This document shows positions 44,663-54,482 of a stretch of 64,000 nucleotides of DNA, piece by piece. The stretch comes from Pirellulales bacterium (GTDB lineage Bacteria > Planctomycetota > Planctomycetia > Pirellulales > Lacipirellulaceae). The position numbers and the translations under genes were made by a program. Under the pieces are notes generated by a model, which was given only the letters and a program-made list of their open reading frames with translations, did no database searches and had not been told where the DNA came from. How positions within the stretch are numbered: the first letter of the stretch is position 1; each line of letters starts with the position of its first letter. The DNA lies in contig JANQOF010000028.1 of the NCBI GenBank assembly GCA_028279215.1, positions 1-64,000 of the forward strand. The letters are read 5' to 3'.

Positions 44663-46051
44663 TTATCCCCATGCTTCCCACACCAGTATGCCAACGATCG
44701 CCACCGCGGCCATTGCAGCCAAGGCAATGCTGGCGATGGTAAGACGCGAAAGGCTCAACGAAGCGCCCTCGTGGCTTCCGGTATCTGGAGGTGCGCGATG
44801 GCGGCTAGTTTCGGCCGTTGCGCCGGCAATGGCATCCGTTCCTTGAGAACTGTCGTTGCCGGTCGAATCCAAATCAACCAACGCGTCCTCTTCTTCTTCG
44901 TCTTCAAACGTCAGCGTGTCGTCCAAGTTGGGACCAGGCGATGGCTGCTCGGGTACGTATTGGCGTTCTTGCTGCAGTGTATGCACGGCCACGGAGATCT
45001 CGCCGATGGCGTCTTCGGATGCGAACTCCTTAAGCCGCTCGGCCACCGCAGCAGCCGAGGGAGGACGCCGGGCGGGGTCCTTGGCCATCATTTCCGCGAT
45101 GAGTGCCACAAACTCTTGGGGTAGCTCCGGCTGCAGTTGGTCGGGCGGCAGCGGCTGTTGGTGTACGTGCCGTTGCATCTTCTCCGCGGGGTTCCCACCG
45201 GCGAATGGCACTTTGCCGGTGACTGCGTAGTACAGTGTGCAGCCGAGCGAGTAGATGTCGCTCACGGGAACGATGCAGCCTGGATCACGAATGGTCTCAG
45301 GTGCAAGGTAGTCGGCGGTTCCCACAATCTTCAGCCGGTCACCCTGCTTCGCGGCGTGAATATCTTCTTCCAGGTACCACGCCAAGCCAAGATCGATCAG
45401 CTTAACCACGGCATCGGGCGTTACCAGCAAATTGCCCGGTTTAATGTCGCGGTGCACTAACCCGCGGCGATGAGCGTGCTCGAGCCCTTCGGATGCCTGC
45501 TGGACGATGAGTGAAGCCGCCTGATAACTCAACGGCCCAAGTCGGCGAATCAGTCGTCGGACGTCCGCGCCGGGGACAAACTCGGTGACAAAGAAATAGG
45601 TGTCACCCTCACTGTCCGCATAGTGCACCCGCACCAAGTTGGGGTGGTCGAGCTGCGCTTGCGTCCGAATCTCATGGCGGAACTTAGCGATCGTCTCGGC
45701 CGTGGTTTTGTTGCGCGGCAGTACCTTGACGGCCTCGACGCGTCCAAGGATCTCGTGTTCGGCCTTAAACACGTGGCCCATGCCGCCACGACCCAGCGAG
45801 TCGAGAATCCGATACGGCCCCAGCCAGAACTTGCTGCGACCCTGCTTGAGTTGTTCGACTTGCCACGGGTTAAGCAGGTCGAGTTCGATCAAGCGGCGGC
45901 CAATTGCGTCGTCCGAGATCTCATTGATCGAGACCGTCTTTTCGTCACCCTCATCGCAGGCCGACACCATGGCCGTATGCAGTTGCTCGCGCGTTACCAG
46001 TCCGCTGGCGGCGGCAGCCTCGAGAAGAACGGATGTAGGTGCGGTGGACAT
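44663..46051 (-). CDS. Membrane-anchored Ser/Thr protein kinase
   Basis: This 462-residue protein starts at ATG 46051. An N-terminal helical module (about 1-75) precedes the kinase domain: glycine loop LGRGGMGHVF, Lys in EAVKVLP, catalytic loop HRDIKPGN, LIDLGLAW and GTADYLAPE. An acidic linker leads to a transmembrane helix (about 437-459) at the extreme C-terminus with no extracellular sensor domain. It is convergent with the repeat-protein gene. The N-terminal module resembles the one on the PQQ-propeller protein. Confidence 0.9.
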   Translation of the reverse strand: MSTAPTSVLLEAAAASGLVTREQLHTAMVSACDEGDEKTVSINEISDDAIGRRLIELDLLNPWQVEQLKQGRSKFWLGPYRILDSLGRGGMGHVFKAEHEILGRVEAVKVLPRNKTTAETIAKFRHEIRTQAQLDHPNLVRVHYADSEGDTYFFVTEFVPGADVRRLIRRLGPLSYQAASLIVQQASEGLEHAHRRGLVHRDIKPGNLLVTPDAVVKLIDLGLAWYLEEDIHAAKQGDRLKIVGTADYLAPETIRDPGCIVPVSDIYSLGCTLYYAVTGKVPFAGGNPAEKMQRHVHQQPLPPDQLQPELPQEFVALIAEMMAKDPARRPPSAAAVAERLKEFASEDAIGEISVAVHTLQQERQYVPEQPSPGPNLDDTLTFEDEEEEDALVDLDSTGNDSSQGTDAIAGATAETSRHRAPPDTGSHEGASLSLSRLTIASIALAAMAAVAIVGILVWEAWG

Positions 46052-46216
46052 GGAGAAGCAATCGCGGCTGCATGCGATAGTGGAACAGTGCTTTGGCACC
46101 GGATCGCCGACCGAGCCTTACCAGAGCAACGGTAGTCTAGCGTCAGTAATCCCTACGCGCCAACTCAATTATGTTCGCGCTTCTGATGCAACCTGTTATG
46201 GGCTAGAGGTTTACTA

Positions 46217-46894
46217 CTATTCCGGTTCGCCCAAGTTCAACTTTGGCCAACTTGCCGGCAGCGGAGCCACCACTTCGAGCGGGGCCGCCCCCACTGGGTG
46301 GGGCACGAGTAGCCGGTGCGCATGCAGTGCGATGCCTGCTGCGAACGACCCAATAGCGCCGTACTTGCGGTCGCCGACGATCGGGTGTCCGCACTTGGCT
46401 AGTTGGACGCGAATTTGATGCTTCCGACCCGTTATCAAAGACACCTGTACTAACGACCGTTCCGACAGTTCTTCGAGCACCCGATAGTCGAGAATCGCGT
46501 GCTGGGCTCCATCGGCAGTGCTGGTAGTGGTGTGCATACGTCGGTGCCGTTCGTCTTTGCGGACGAAATGCTCCAGCTTTCCGGCTGGGCGATCCAAGTG
46601 CCCTTCGACAAGGGCAAGATAGCTCTTCTCGACCGCACGGGTGCGAAATGATTCGGTCAGCCGTTTCGCGGCTTTCGATGTGCGGGCGATCAACAGCACT
46701 CCAGTGACCGGGGCGTCAAGTCGACTAACGATGCCGAGGTATACGTTGCCCGGCTTGTTGTACTTCTGCTTGATGTACGTGCGGGCGAGCGACAAGACCG
46801 TAGGGCGATCGTCGGCCACGCCCATCGTGGGCAGACCTGCCGGTTTATTCACCACTAGCAAGTGATTATCTTCGTAGAGAACAGGCAGCTGCAT
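46217..46894 (-). CDS. RluA-family pseudouridine synthase
   Basis: This 225-residue enzyme has DNHLLVVNKPAGLPT, the catalytic block GIVSRLDAPVTGVLLIAR with the nucleophile Asp, and GRKHQIRVQLAKCGHPIVGD. There is no S4 domain, as in the short RluA members. It isomerises uridine in rRNA or tRNA; the target base is not predictable. Confidence 0.9.
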   Translation of the reverse strand: MQLPVLYEDNHLLVVNKPAGLPTMGVADDRPTVLSLARTYIKQKYNKPGNVYLGIVSRLDAPVTGVLLIARTSKAAKRLTESFRTRAVEKSYLALVEGHLDRPAGKLEHFVRKDERHRRMHTTTSTADGAQHAILDYRVLEELSERSLVQVSLITGRKHQIRVQLAKCGHPIVGDRKYGAIGSFAAGIALHAHRLLVPHPVGAAPLEVVAPLPASWPKLNLGEPE

Positions 46895-46957
46895 CGGTTG
46901 GCACTCTTACATACGTCGGTGCCATCCGCAACGCTGCATGGTTGCCCGGCAACATGG

Positions 46958-47593
46958 ATGATGGCTATGGAATCCCCTCCACTCATTCTGGCAAGTAGTT
47001 CGCCTCGACGGCAACAGTTGTTGCGCGAAGCTGGATACGAGTTTCGTGTGGTGGCCCCGGATCCTCAAGTGGAGTGTGGCATCTGCAGCACGGGAGGCCC
47101 AGTGGAACTCGTCCGAGAACTTGCCCTGCGCAAGGCGACCGACGTGGCGCGGCAGCTGCACGACAGCGGCCATGGCGGCGAAGTCGTCTTGCTCGCCGCC
47201 GACACGGTAGCGGAGTGCCAAGGGCATATTCTGGGCAAGCCGATCGACGAGGAAGACGCGGCGCGCATGCTGCGGCTGATGCGAGGTCGTCCACACCACG
47301 TCGTAACTGGCATCTGCATTTGGCGGTTGCCGGCCGACACATCGGAGGCCGAGTCGCCGTATATCGAGGCGGTCGTCACCGAATTGCGAATGGACGAGAT
47401 TTCGGACGAAGCGATTGACGAGTACATCGCCACTGGTGGTTGGGAAGGAAAAGCTGGCGGATTCGGCTACCAGGACCGACTCGGTTGGATTCATGTTCGC
47501 CACGGCAGCGAGTCGAACGTTGTCGGATTGCCGCTAGAGCGGGTGAGCGAACTACTCGCCAAGCACAATGTGTTTACGCCCGATGGTTCGTAA
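46958..47593 (+). CDS. maf: Maf-like nucleoside triphosphate pyrophosphatase
   Basis: This 211-residue protein starts near ATG 46958 (codons 46958 or 46961); longer frames are not conserved. It has family motifs ILASSSPRRQQLL, the catalytic ADTVAECQGHILGKPID and GGWEGKAGGFGYQ. Maf proteins hydrolyse dTTP/UTP or modified nucleotides to monophosphates (house-cleaning). It is divergent from the RluA-type gene. Confidence 0.9.
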   Translation: MMAMESPPLILASSSPRRQQLLREAGYEFRVVAPDPQVECGICSTGGPVELVRELALRKATDVARQLHDSGHGGEVVLLAADTVAECQGHILGKPIDEEDAARMLRLMRGRPHHVVTGICIWRLPADTSEAESPYIEAVVTELRMDEISDEAIDEYIATGGWEGKAGGFGYQDRLGWIHVRHGSESNVVGLPLERVSELLAKHNVFTPDGS

Positions 47594-47646
47594 GCGATAA
47601 TGCTGTCTGGTGGATTATTGGTTCGACGATTGCACTTGAGGTTGCG

Positions 47647-48933
47647 ATGAAGAGTTGTACGTTCTGTTGCGCGATCATTGTTGCGTGTGGATTGTTGCGT
47701 GCTGCCGACGACAGCACGTCCGAACTACCTCTAGGCATCGTTGCCGACAAGCCGGAAACCGGTCGGTTTGTCGAAGTCGATCGAAGGTTCATGGTGCCGT
47801 ACGCCACGACGCTGCCAGGTAGCGATGTAGCGATCGAGATGGTGCCAGTGCCGGGCGGCGTATTCACCTTTGGCAGCTCGCCAGGCGATGCGGACCGCGG
47901 CGAATTCGAACTGGACGCCGTCGAAGTGCGTTTGCCTCCGTTTTGGATTGCCAAGTACGAAACCACTTGGGCCGAGTATTGGCAATATATGAAACTGATC
48001 GACGATTTTGCCAAGTTCGAATCGATTGCGACTAGTCTGAAGAGCGACAAACCGAAGCTGGCCCATGCGGCGAAGCAGATAGTGGCGAACCTACCTGCGA
48101 TTGCTGCCACGCTGGATGAGCAGGTCACGCTCGTTGATGGAATCACCGCGCCAACTCCGTTGTACGATCCAAGTACGACATATGAGCACGGCGAAGATCC
48201 GCAACTACCTGCGGCCACGATGACGCCTTACGCGGCCAAGCAGTACACCGAGTGGCTGAGCAAGGTGACCGGCCAGCAGTATCGTCTGCCCACGGAGGCG
48301 GAATGGGAATACGTGGCCCGCGCCGGCTCCACTACCTCTTATCCAACCGGTGACCAAGTCGAGACCCTCGACGACTATGCGTGGTACGACGAGAACTCAG
48401 ATTTCGCGACGCAAAAAGTGGGGCAAAAGAAACCCAATGCGTGGGGAATCCACGACATGATCGGAAACGTGGCGGAGTGGGTGATCGACGAATACGACGA
48501 CGAGCCGGCTCAAGCAACCGGTCAAGTTCTCACCTGGGAGCAAGCGATCCGCTGGCCAAGTAGCGAAGAGGGCCGCATCGCCCGCGGAGGTTTCTATGAT
48601 TCGGTCGCCGAAGACGTTCGCAGTACATCACGCCTCTACTCAGAAGATGGCGATTGGAAGATCGAAGACCCGAACCAACCGAAGAGTCCGTGGTGGTACA
48701 CCGAGTATCCGTCCACCGGCGTGGGCTTTCGAGTGGTACGTTCGCTAGATCCACTGCCAGGACACGTTATCGCAAAGTTCTGGGAGTTCAACAGTCCCGA
48801 GATGGAAGAGGATGTTACCAAGCGAGTCGACGGTGGCCGCGGCAAGCTGGGCCCCGCCAATCCAACGCTTCCCAAGGCTCAAGGCGAACTCGAAGACGAG
48901 CTGGTCACGAATCTGCTCGAAGGCAAGAACTGA
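47647..48933 (+). CDS. Secreted FGE-sulfatase-fold (SUMF1-like) protein
   Basis: This 428-residue protein starts at ATG 47647. It has a signal peptide (about 1-20), then the formylglycine-generating-enzyme fold: VPVPGGVFTFGSS, IAKYETTWAEYWQYM, YRLPTEAEWEYVARAG, WGIHDMIGNVAEW and RIARGGFYD. The Cys pair that true formylglycine-generating enzymes need near the C-terminus is absent. It is thus not likely to activate the sulfatase upstream. Such proteins often bind or sense ligands in planctomycetes. Confidence 0.8.
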   Translation: MKSCTFCCAIIVACGLLRAADDSTSELPLGIVADKPETGRFVEVDRRFMVPYATTLPGSDVAIEMVPVPGGVFTFGSSPGDADRGEFELDAVEVRLPPFWIAKYETTWAEYWQYMKLIDDFAKFESIATSLKSDKPKLAHAAKQIVANLPAIAATLDEQVTLVDGITAPTPLYDPSTTYEHGEDPQLPAATMTPYAAKQYTEWLSKVTGQQYRLPTEAEWEYVARAGSTTSYPTGDQVETLDDYAWYDENSDFATQKVGQKKPNAWGIHDMIGNVAEWVIDEYDDEPAQATGQVLTWEQAIRWPSSEEGRIARGGFYDSVAEDVRSTSRLYSEDGDWKIEDPNQPKSPWWYTEYPSTGVGFRVVRSLDPLPGHVIAKFWEFNSPEMEEDVTKRVDGGRGKLGPANPTLPKAQGELEDELVTNLLEGKN

Positions 48934-49004
48934 ACGCACGCCGTACCCGTCTTCTGTCGCCAGAAGGCAACATCTCGCTCGGAACGGGCTTCATTCACAC
49001 CACA

Positions 49005-49031
49005 GGCGGTAGCAGTGCATCACCTGCCGCC
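49005..49031. terminator. Weak hairpin downstream of the SUMF1-like gene
   Basis: Arms ggcggtag (49005-49012) and ctgccgcc (49024-49031) pair over eight positions with one G-U. No U-tract follows, so termination is uncertain. Confidence 0.3.
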
Positions 49032-49142
49032 GGCGTGGATTCCAATTCTAATCCGCCGCTACGTCGGGTATACTTTGACTGATACGACGTACGGAGACTG
49101 CCAGCGGCGAGTTTTTCTTTTCATGCAACGTGGGGAGATGCG

Positions 49143-50171
49143 TTGAAACTACGGCTTGGGTTGATTGGGCTTGGCAACAACTGGGCTGGTCGATATCTGC
49201 CGGCGTTGCGGGCCCTCAGCGATCGGTTTGAGATTCGAGCGGTGTGCGACCCGATTTCCCATCGGGCCCAGCAGCTAGCGCACGACTTTCGCGCCCGATC
49301 GAACGACAGCTTTCGCGAAGTGGCATTTGCCGACGACGTAGACGCCATCTTGTTGCTTTCTTCACGCTGGTTCGGTTCGCTGCCCATCCTAGCGGCCTGC
49401 GAAGCGGGCAAGGCAGTGTATTGCGGCGCGTCACTTGACTTGACCGCCGACGAGGCCAGTTCGCTTCGCAAGACCGTGCGCGAAGCGGGCATCGCTTTCA
49501 TGGCGGAGTTTCCGTGCCGTTTGGCGCCTGCCACCTTGCGACTGCAGGAGCTGATGGCAACGAAGCTTGGTGCGCCACGCCTGCTGTTTTGCAACCATCG
49601 ACACGCCGCGACGACGGACAGTCATGGCCACGTGGCGTACGAAGCGAATGGCAGCCCTAGCCGCTCTGTGAACATGCGGCAGACGATCGAGATGGTGGAC
49701 TGGTGTCGCTACTTGGTGGGTACCGAGCCGCAAGCCGTGCTAGGCCTTGCACATCCCGACCAGTCGACACCGTCACCCGACGATTATCTGCTGATGGTGC
49801 TGGATTTTGATAGACCTAAGAACGCCAGCTACCGGCCTCAGGCGCAGATTGCGTGTGGCACCTATGTGCGTACCCCTTGGGCCGAAGCCGCTGCGTTTCG
49901 CCGACCTGCCGATTTGCAAGTGGTTTGCGAGCACGGGATTGCGTTCGTCGATCTTCCAGCATCGTTGGTTTGGTTCGACTCAGCAGGGCAGCACATGGAG
50001 TCGCTGGAGTCGGAGCGGCCGGTAGGTGAGCAATTGTTGCTGCATTTCCATCGGCAGGTGGCCAGCTTGCTGCTCAAGACCGCCAGTCTTGAAGACGCCT
50101 ATCGGGCGACGTCGATTGTGATCGCCGCGCAGCAAAGCCATCTGGAAGGCCGACGAATCGAGTGCGGGTAA
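49143..50171 (+). CDS. Gfo/Idh/MocA-family oxidoreductase
   Basis: This 342-residue NAD(P)-dependent enzyme has the Rossmann motif LRLGLIGLGNNWAGRYLP at the N-terminus. It starts at TTG 49143, with ggggaga upstream. The ATG at 49138 is followed at once by TGA and cannot be used, but it may compete for ribosomes. The usual Lys-based EKP motif is absent (CGASLDLT in its place), so activity is uncertain. The substrate is probably a sugar or inositol derivative. Confidence 0.85.
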   Translation: MKLRLGLIGLGNNWAGRYLPALRALSDRFEIRAVCDPISHRAQQLAHDFRARSNDSFREVAFADDVDAILLLSSRWFGSLPILAACEAGKAVYCGASLDLTADEASSLRKTVREAGIAFMAEFPCRLAPATLRLQELMATKLGAPRLLFCNHRHAATTDSHGHVAYEANGSPSRSVNMRQTIEMVDWCRYLVGTEPQAVLGLAHPDQSTPSPDDYLLMVLDFDRPKNASYRPQAQIACGTYVRTPWAEAAAFRRPADLQVVCEHGIAFVDLPASLVWFDSAGQHMESLESERPVGEQLLLHFHRQVASLLLKTASLEDAYRATSIVIAAQQSHLEGRRIECG

Positions 50172-50189
50172 GTAGAAGTCGAGGTTGAT

Positions 50190-50477
50190 ATGTCACTCAA
50201 GGACGAACAGCGCGAGGCGCTTCAAGTGAACGCCGCGCGCGATCGAGCTGAGCAGCTCTTGGCCGAGATGAAGAAAGCGTTTGCCGAGGCACAGGCGAAT
50301 ATACCCGAGAGAGAAGATCTATCGGACGAACAACGCGAGCTTGGTGAGTTGGCGATGCGGAAGGCGATGGAGTCGACCCAGCGAATGCTAGACAGCTTGA
50401 ACGCCGCGCTGGCCATCGCCCAAGGAAGTTTGGCACAGCAAGACGACGATTCCGACACCGCCGACAAATCGGAATGA
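50190..50477 (+). CDS. Hypothetical small charged helical protein
   Basis: This 95-residue protein has a strongly helical, charged, coiled-coil-like sequence with an acidic Ser/Asp tail. It starts 18 bp after the oxidoreductase stop. There is no membrane segment or recognised family. Confidence 0.65.
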   Translation: MSLKDEQREALQVNAARDRAEQLLAEMKKAFAEAQANIPEREDLSDEQRELGELAMRKAMESTQRMLDSLNAALAIAQGSLAQQDDDSDTADKSE

Positions 50478-50675
50478 TGGCCGCGCAAGCGTTAGCTCGT
50501 CTCGCCTTTCGCCATTTCCCCTTCGCGACGCCAATCCAAGCGGCGCCCAAAGTCTCCCGGTTTGGATTATGCAGCCCCTGCATCGTACCGCCCTTCGTTG
50601 ACACTCCGAGTGGCGAGCCGATAGACTGGTCGCCAAGGCAGTTTCGTTAGCTCCCACCACGATCGATTTCCCTCT

Positions 50676-52727
50676 ATGGCTACAGCGACCCAAGCGATCG
50701 AACAACTCGCCATAAACACCATTCGCACTCTGTCGATGGACGCGGTCCAAGCGGCTAACAGCGGCCATCCGGGCACACCGATGGCTCTTGCGCCGATTGC
50801 CTATAAGGTGTGGGCCGATCACCTACGGTACGACCCCGCGACGCCGCTGTGGCCCAACCGCGATCGCTACGTGCTCTCATGCGGGCATGCGTCGATGCTG
50901 CTGTACTCGATGATTCATTTGTCAGGTATCCAGAATGTCGATCACCATGGGAATCCGACGGGCGGGCCGTCGTTGACTGTCGACGACTTGAAGCAGTTTC
51001 GACAGTTCGGCAGCCGCACGCCGGGCCATCCCGAGGTGAAGCACACTGCCGGCGTCGAGACTACCACGGGCCCGCTGGGGCAGGGATGTGCGAACAGCGT
51101 TGGCATGGCGATCGCCCAGAAGTGGCTCGCCGCGCGGTACAATCAGCCCGGCTTCGAATTGTTCGACTACAACATCTTCGTGCAGTGCAGCGATGGCGAC
51201 CTGATGGAGGGCGTGTGCTGCGAGGCAGCTTCGCTCGCCGGCCATTTGCAGCTCAACAACCTCTGCTGGATATACGACGACAACAACATCACTATCGAAG
51301 GCAACACGAGCTTGGCATTTAGTGAGGATGTGGCCACGCGGTTCGAGGGGCTTGGCTGGATTGTTCGCCGAGTAGACGACGCTAACGATCTGGGTGCGTT
51401 AGAAAAGGCGATTGAGTCGTTTAAGAATACGAGCGACGCGCCGACATTGATCATTGTGAAGAGCGTAATCGGCTATGGAGCACCAACCAAGGCGGGCACG
51501 CATGGGGCGCACGGCGCCCCACTTGGCGAGGAAGAAATCGCCGCCACCAAAAAGTTCTACGGTTGGCCCGAGGACGAGAAGTTCCTCGTGCCCGACGGAG
51601 TGAAGGAGCACTTCGATGCCACGATGGGCGCGCGGGGCAGCGAAGCCCGCGAAGCTTGGGATGCTCTGTTCGATGATTATGCCCAGAAGCACACCGACCT
51701 AGCGACCGAGCTAAAGCAGATTTGGGCGGGCGAGTTGCCCGACGGTTGGGACAAAGATCTGCCGGTATTCGAGGCCGACGCCAAAGGCATGGCGACTCGG
51801 AAGTCGTCGGGCGCGGCGCTCAACGCGCTGGCGAAGAACATCCCTTGGATGCTCGGTGGCTCGGCCGATCTGGCCCCGTCGAACAACACAAACATGAAAG
51901 ATGCTGGTGACTTTGCCGCTGGCCATTACGGCGCTCGCAATTTCCACTTCGGCATCCGCGAGCACGCCATGGCCGCTATTGGCAACGGTATGGAGCTGGC
52001 GGGGCTGCGAGCATTCGTCGCGACCTTCTTTGTGTTTAGCGACTACCTTCGCCCGGCGATGCGGCTAAGTTCGATCATGCGGCTGCCGCTTGTGTATGTA
52101 TTCACGCACGACTCGATTGGTGTTGGTGAGGATGGTCCCACGCACCAGCCGGTCGAGCAGCTCGCGGCGGCGCGATCGATACCGCACCTCATCGATCTTC
52201 GCCCGGGCGACGCCAACGAATGTAGCGAAGCATGGCGCGTTGCCATTTCGCAAGAGGACAACCCGGTGGCCTTGATCCTCACTCGGCAGAATCTGCCGAC
52301 ACTCTGCCGCACCAAGTATGCCCCGGCTGCTGGGGTCGCCCGAGGCGGTTACATCCTGGCCGACGCCGAAAATGGCAAACCTGACGTCATCCTGATGGCA
52401 ACCGGAAGCGAATTGCAATTGGCCGTCGAAGCTTATGAATCGTTGACGGCCGACGGAGTCGCAGCCCGCGTGGTGAGCATGCCATCATTTGCACTCTTCG
52501 AGCAGCAGGACGATGCCTACCGCCAAGGTGTGCTGCCACCCAGCGTGACAGCGCGGGTAGCCGTTGAAGCTGGTGTGCGACAGGGTTGGGGCCACTATCT
52601 TGGATTTGAAGGTAAATTCGTCGGCATGGACGATTTTGGCGCGTCGGCACCTTTCAAAGAGGTGTTCGAAGATCGCGGTATCACTTCAGCCGCCGTCGTT
52701 GACGCGGCAAAATCCTTGCTGGCATAA
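50676..52727 (+). CDS. tkt: Transketolase
   Basis: This 683-residue thiamine-diphosphate enzyme of the pentose phosphate pathway has PLWPNRDRYVLSCGHASML, TTGPLGQGCANSVGMA, the ThDP site CSDGDLMEG...WIYDDNNITIEG, and the Pyr-domain block VFTHDSIGVGEDGPTHQPVE. All known cofactor and sugar-phosphate residues that I can locate are present. Length is normal. It appears to be a monocistronic housekeeping gene. Confidence 0.95.
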   Translation: MATATQAIEQLAINTIRTLSMDAVQAANSGHPGTPMALAPIAYKVWADHLRYDPATPLWPNRDRYVLSCGHASMLLYSMIHLSGIQNVDHHGNPTGGPSLTVDDLKQFRQFGSRTPGHPEVKHTAGVETTTGPLGQGCANSVGMAIAQKWLAARYNQPGFELFDYNIFVQCSDGDLMEGVCCEAASLAGHLQLNNLCWIYDDNNITIEGNTSLAFSEDVATRFEGLGWIVRRVDDANDLGALEKAIESFKNTSDAPTLIIVKSVIGYGAPTKAGTHGAHGAPLGEEEIAATKKFYGWPEDEKFLVPDGVKEHFDATMGARGSEAREAWDALFDDYAQKHTDLATELKQIWAGELPDGWDKDLPVFEADAKGMATRKSSGAALNALAKNIPWMLGGSADLAPSNNTNMKDAGDFAAGHYGARNFHFGIREHAMAAIGNGMELAGLRAFVATFFVFSDYLRPAMRLSSIMRLPLVYVFTHDSIGVGEDGPTHQPVEQLAAARSIPHLIDLRPGDANECSEAWRVAISQEDNPVALILTRQNLPTLCRTKYAPAAGVARGGYILADAENGKPDVILMATGSELQLAVEAYESLTADGVAARVVSMPSFALFEQQDDAYRQGVLPPSVTARVAVEAGVRQGWGHYLGFEGKFVGMDDFGASAPFKEVFEDRGITSAAVVDAAKSLLA

Positions 52728-52808
52728 TCAGCCATTTTCGCGGAGGATGAAAGCGCTGTAGGAAGCACCGCGCCGTTGGTGACCGAATGCGCTGGAGGCT
52801 CAAGCCCC

Positions 52809-54482
52809 ATGTCGATGCAGTGTCGTTATCTGACTCACATGTTCGTTGTCGCTCTGGTGCTGGTTCCGACGTGTGTTGTTGCGGCGCCTGACACACTGTT
52901 CGAGCATCTACCGGAAGCCACCCTTGTAGTTGCCCGAGTGGCGCGGCTCGATCGGCTGGATCGAGCGATCGAACCACTTGCCACGAACTTTGGCGTCGCC
53001 GTTCCGCAGTTTGGCGAACTTGTGAGCCAAGTCGACGGCATCGACGCCACGGGCGAGGTCGCGGTGGGAATCACCGAGTTCGAGCCTGGGGTGTACGTCC
53101 CCTTCGTGTTGTTGCCAGTGCGCGATTACAAGTCGTTTGCCCGGGCCGGCGATGGCGATTCCGGCATCGATGTCACACCGTTGACGCTGGCCGACAGCGA
53201 ATTGCTGGCCAGTCGCCGTGGTCGTTGGGCGCTCGTGACGAACGTGATCGAACCTTTCTCCGCGCTAGGGCAACTCGACAAGGAGGTTGCCGGAAGAGTT
53301 GCCAACACGGCTGAGGATAGCTTGCTCACCGTGCTCGTTACCGATCGTGGACTCTCCGCACTGCAACAGGCGGCCCAGTCGCTCGACCAATCCCCCCGCC
53401 AACTGGCCAACCGCCGGCGAATCCTGGCGAGCCAGCCGTTTAACTGGCGAAGTCTAGACTATTGGCGCCAGCGGGCTTCTTTGCAGAGCGATATGGTGGA
53501 TCGCCTGCACAAACAATGTTCAAGCGTGGTGTTGGCAATTGACCTCGATGACGAATTGCGCGCGCAACTCGCCGCAACATTTATTCCACGCTCTGAGCAG
53601 CGTCAGGTCGAAGCGCCTAGAGCGCCGGCACCCATCGCTCTTGCTGACGAGCGTACCGTCGCCACCGCGACGTGTGCCTGGGATTCGCCGTGGGTCGAGT
53701 GGCTGGTGCAAATGCACTTGAGCAGTTTTTCGGCAGGCTCCGACGACGTAGGCGTGGTGTACTTTCGTGACGGAGAGTTCGATAGGTTTCGCAAGTCGGT
53801 AGCCGAGGCTTCCTCGCAGGTCGTGAGCGTCAGTGGATTCATGATTGCCCCTGCTAACAACAAGCCGACGATGAGCGATTCGGCCCTGTTGCTGACGGTT
53901 TCCGACTTGTCGGAGTTTATCGCGGCGTTCGATGCGGCCGTGAAGGATTGGAATCGGATGATAGAGACCGCTCGCCGCAGCGGCGATTTCTTCTTGCAAA
54001 CGAAGCAACTCGAAGCGGGCAAGCGAACAGGCAATCGGTATACGGTTGATTTGCCCACCGCGTTTCGCGACAACAATGTCCCTGAAGTTCGCCAGGTGCT
54101 CGACGCGATGTTCGGCCGCAACGGAGCTTGGACGGTAGACGTGCTGCCGATCGACGACTCGCGTGTACTTGTGTCCAATTTGCCCGATGCACTGCGCGAT
54201 AAGTTGGCCGACGACATCGAGCGGGCGCAATCACCGAGCGATGTCGAAGCCGCCAACTTTGGCTGGCGAATCGTCATCGATCCGGCTGTGTTGCAAGATT
54301 GGCTCAACGATGTGCGTCGACACACCTATGGCAAAGATGTGGTCGGTTGGAAGCCCAAGTCGCTCCATTCCACGAGTAAGGTGGAAATCCGAGTGACGAC
54401 CCACAACCCACAACTCCGCATCGAGACCGAGATCCCCGGCGACGTGATGCAAGCGATAGGCAGCCTCCACCGCAACCAGTAG
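52809..54482 (+). CDS. Secreted hypothetical protein
   Basis: This 557-residue protein starts at ATG 52809 with ctggagg ten bases before. It has a signal peptide ending near VVAAPDT. The rest is mixed alpha/beta without membrane segments and resembles secreted planctomycete proteins of unknown function. A conserved-looking start LFEHLPEATLVVARV suggests a periplasmic binding role, but I do not recognise the family. Confidence 0.7.
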   Translation: MSMQCRYLTHMFVVALVLVPTCVVAAPDTLFEHLPEATLVVARVARLDRLDRAIEPLATNFGVAVPQFGELVSQVDGIDATGEVAVGITEFEPGVYVPFVLLPVRDYKSFARAGDGDSGIDVTPLTLADSELLASRRGRWALVTNVIEPFSALGQLDKEVAGRVANTAEDSLLTVLVTDRGLSALQQAAQSLDQSPRQLANRRRILASQPFNWRSLDYWRQRASLQSDMVDRLHKQCSSVVLAIDLDDELRAQLAATFIPRSEQRQVEAPRAPAPIALADERTVATATCAWDSPWVEWLVQMHLSSFSAGSDDVGVVYFRDGEFDRFRKSVAEASSQVVSVSGFMIAPANNKPTMSDSALLLTVSDLSEFIAAFDAAVKDWNRMIETARRSGDFFLQTKQLEAGKRTGNRYTVDLPTAFRDNNVPEVRQVLDAMFGRNGAWTVDVLPIDDSRVLVSNLPDALRDKLADDIERAQSPSDVEAANFGWRIVIDPAVLQDWLNDVRRHTYGKDVVGWKPKSLHSTSKVEIRVTTHNPQLRIETEIPGDVMQAIGSLHRNQ

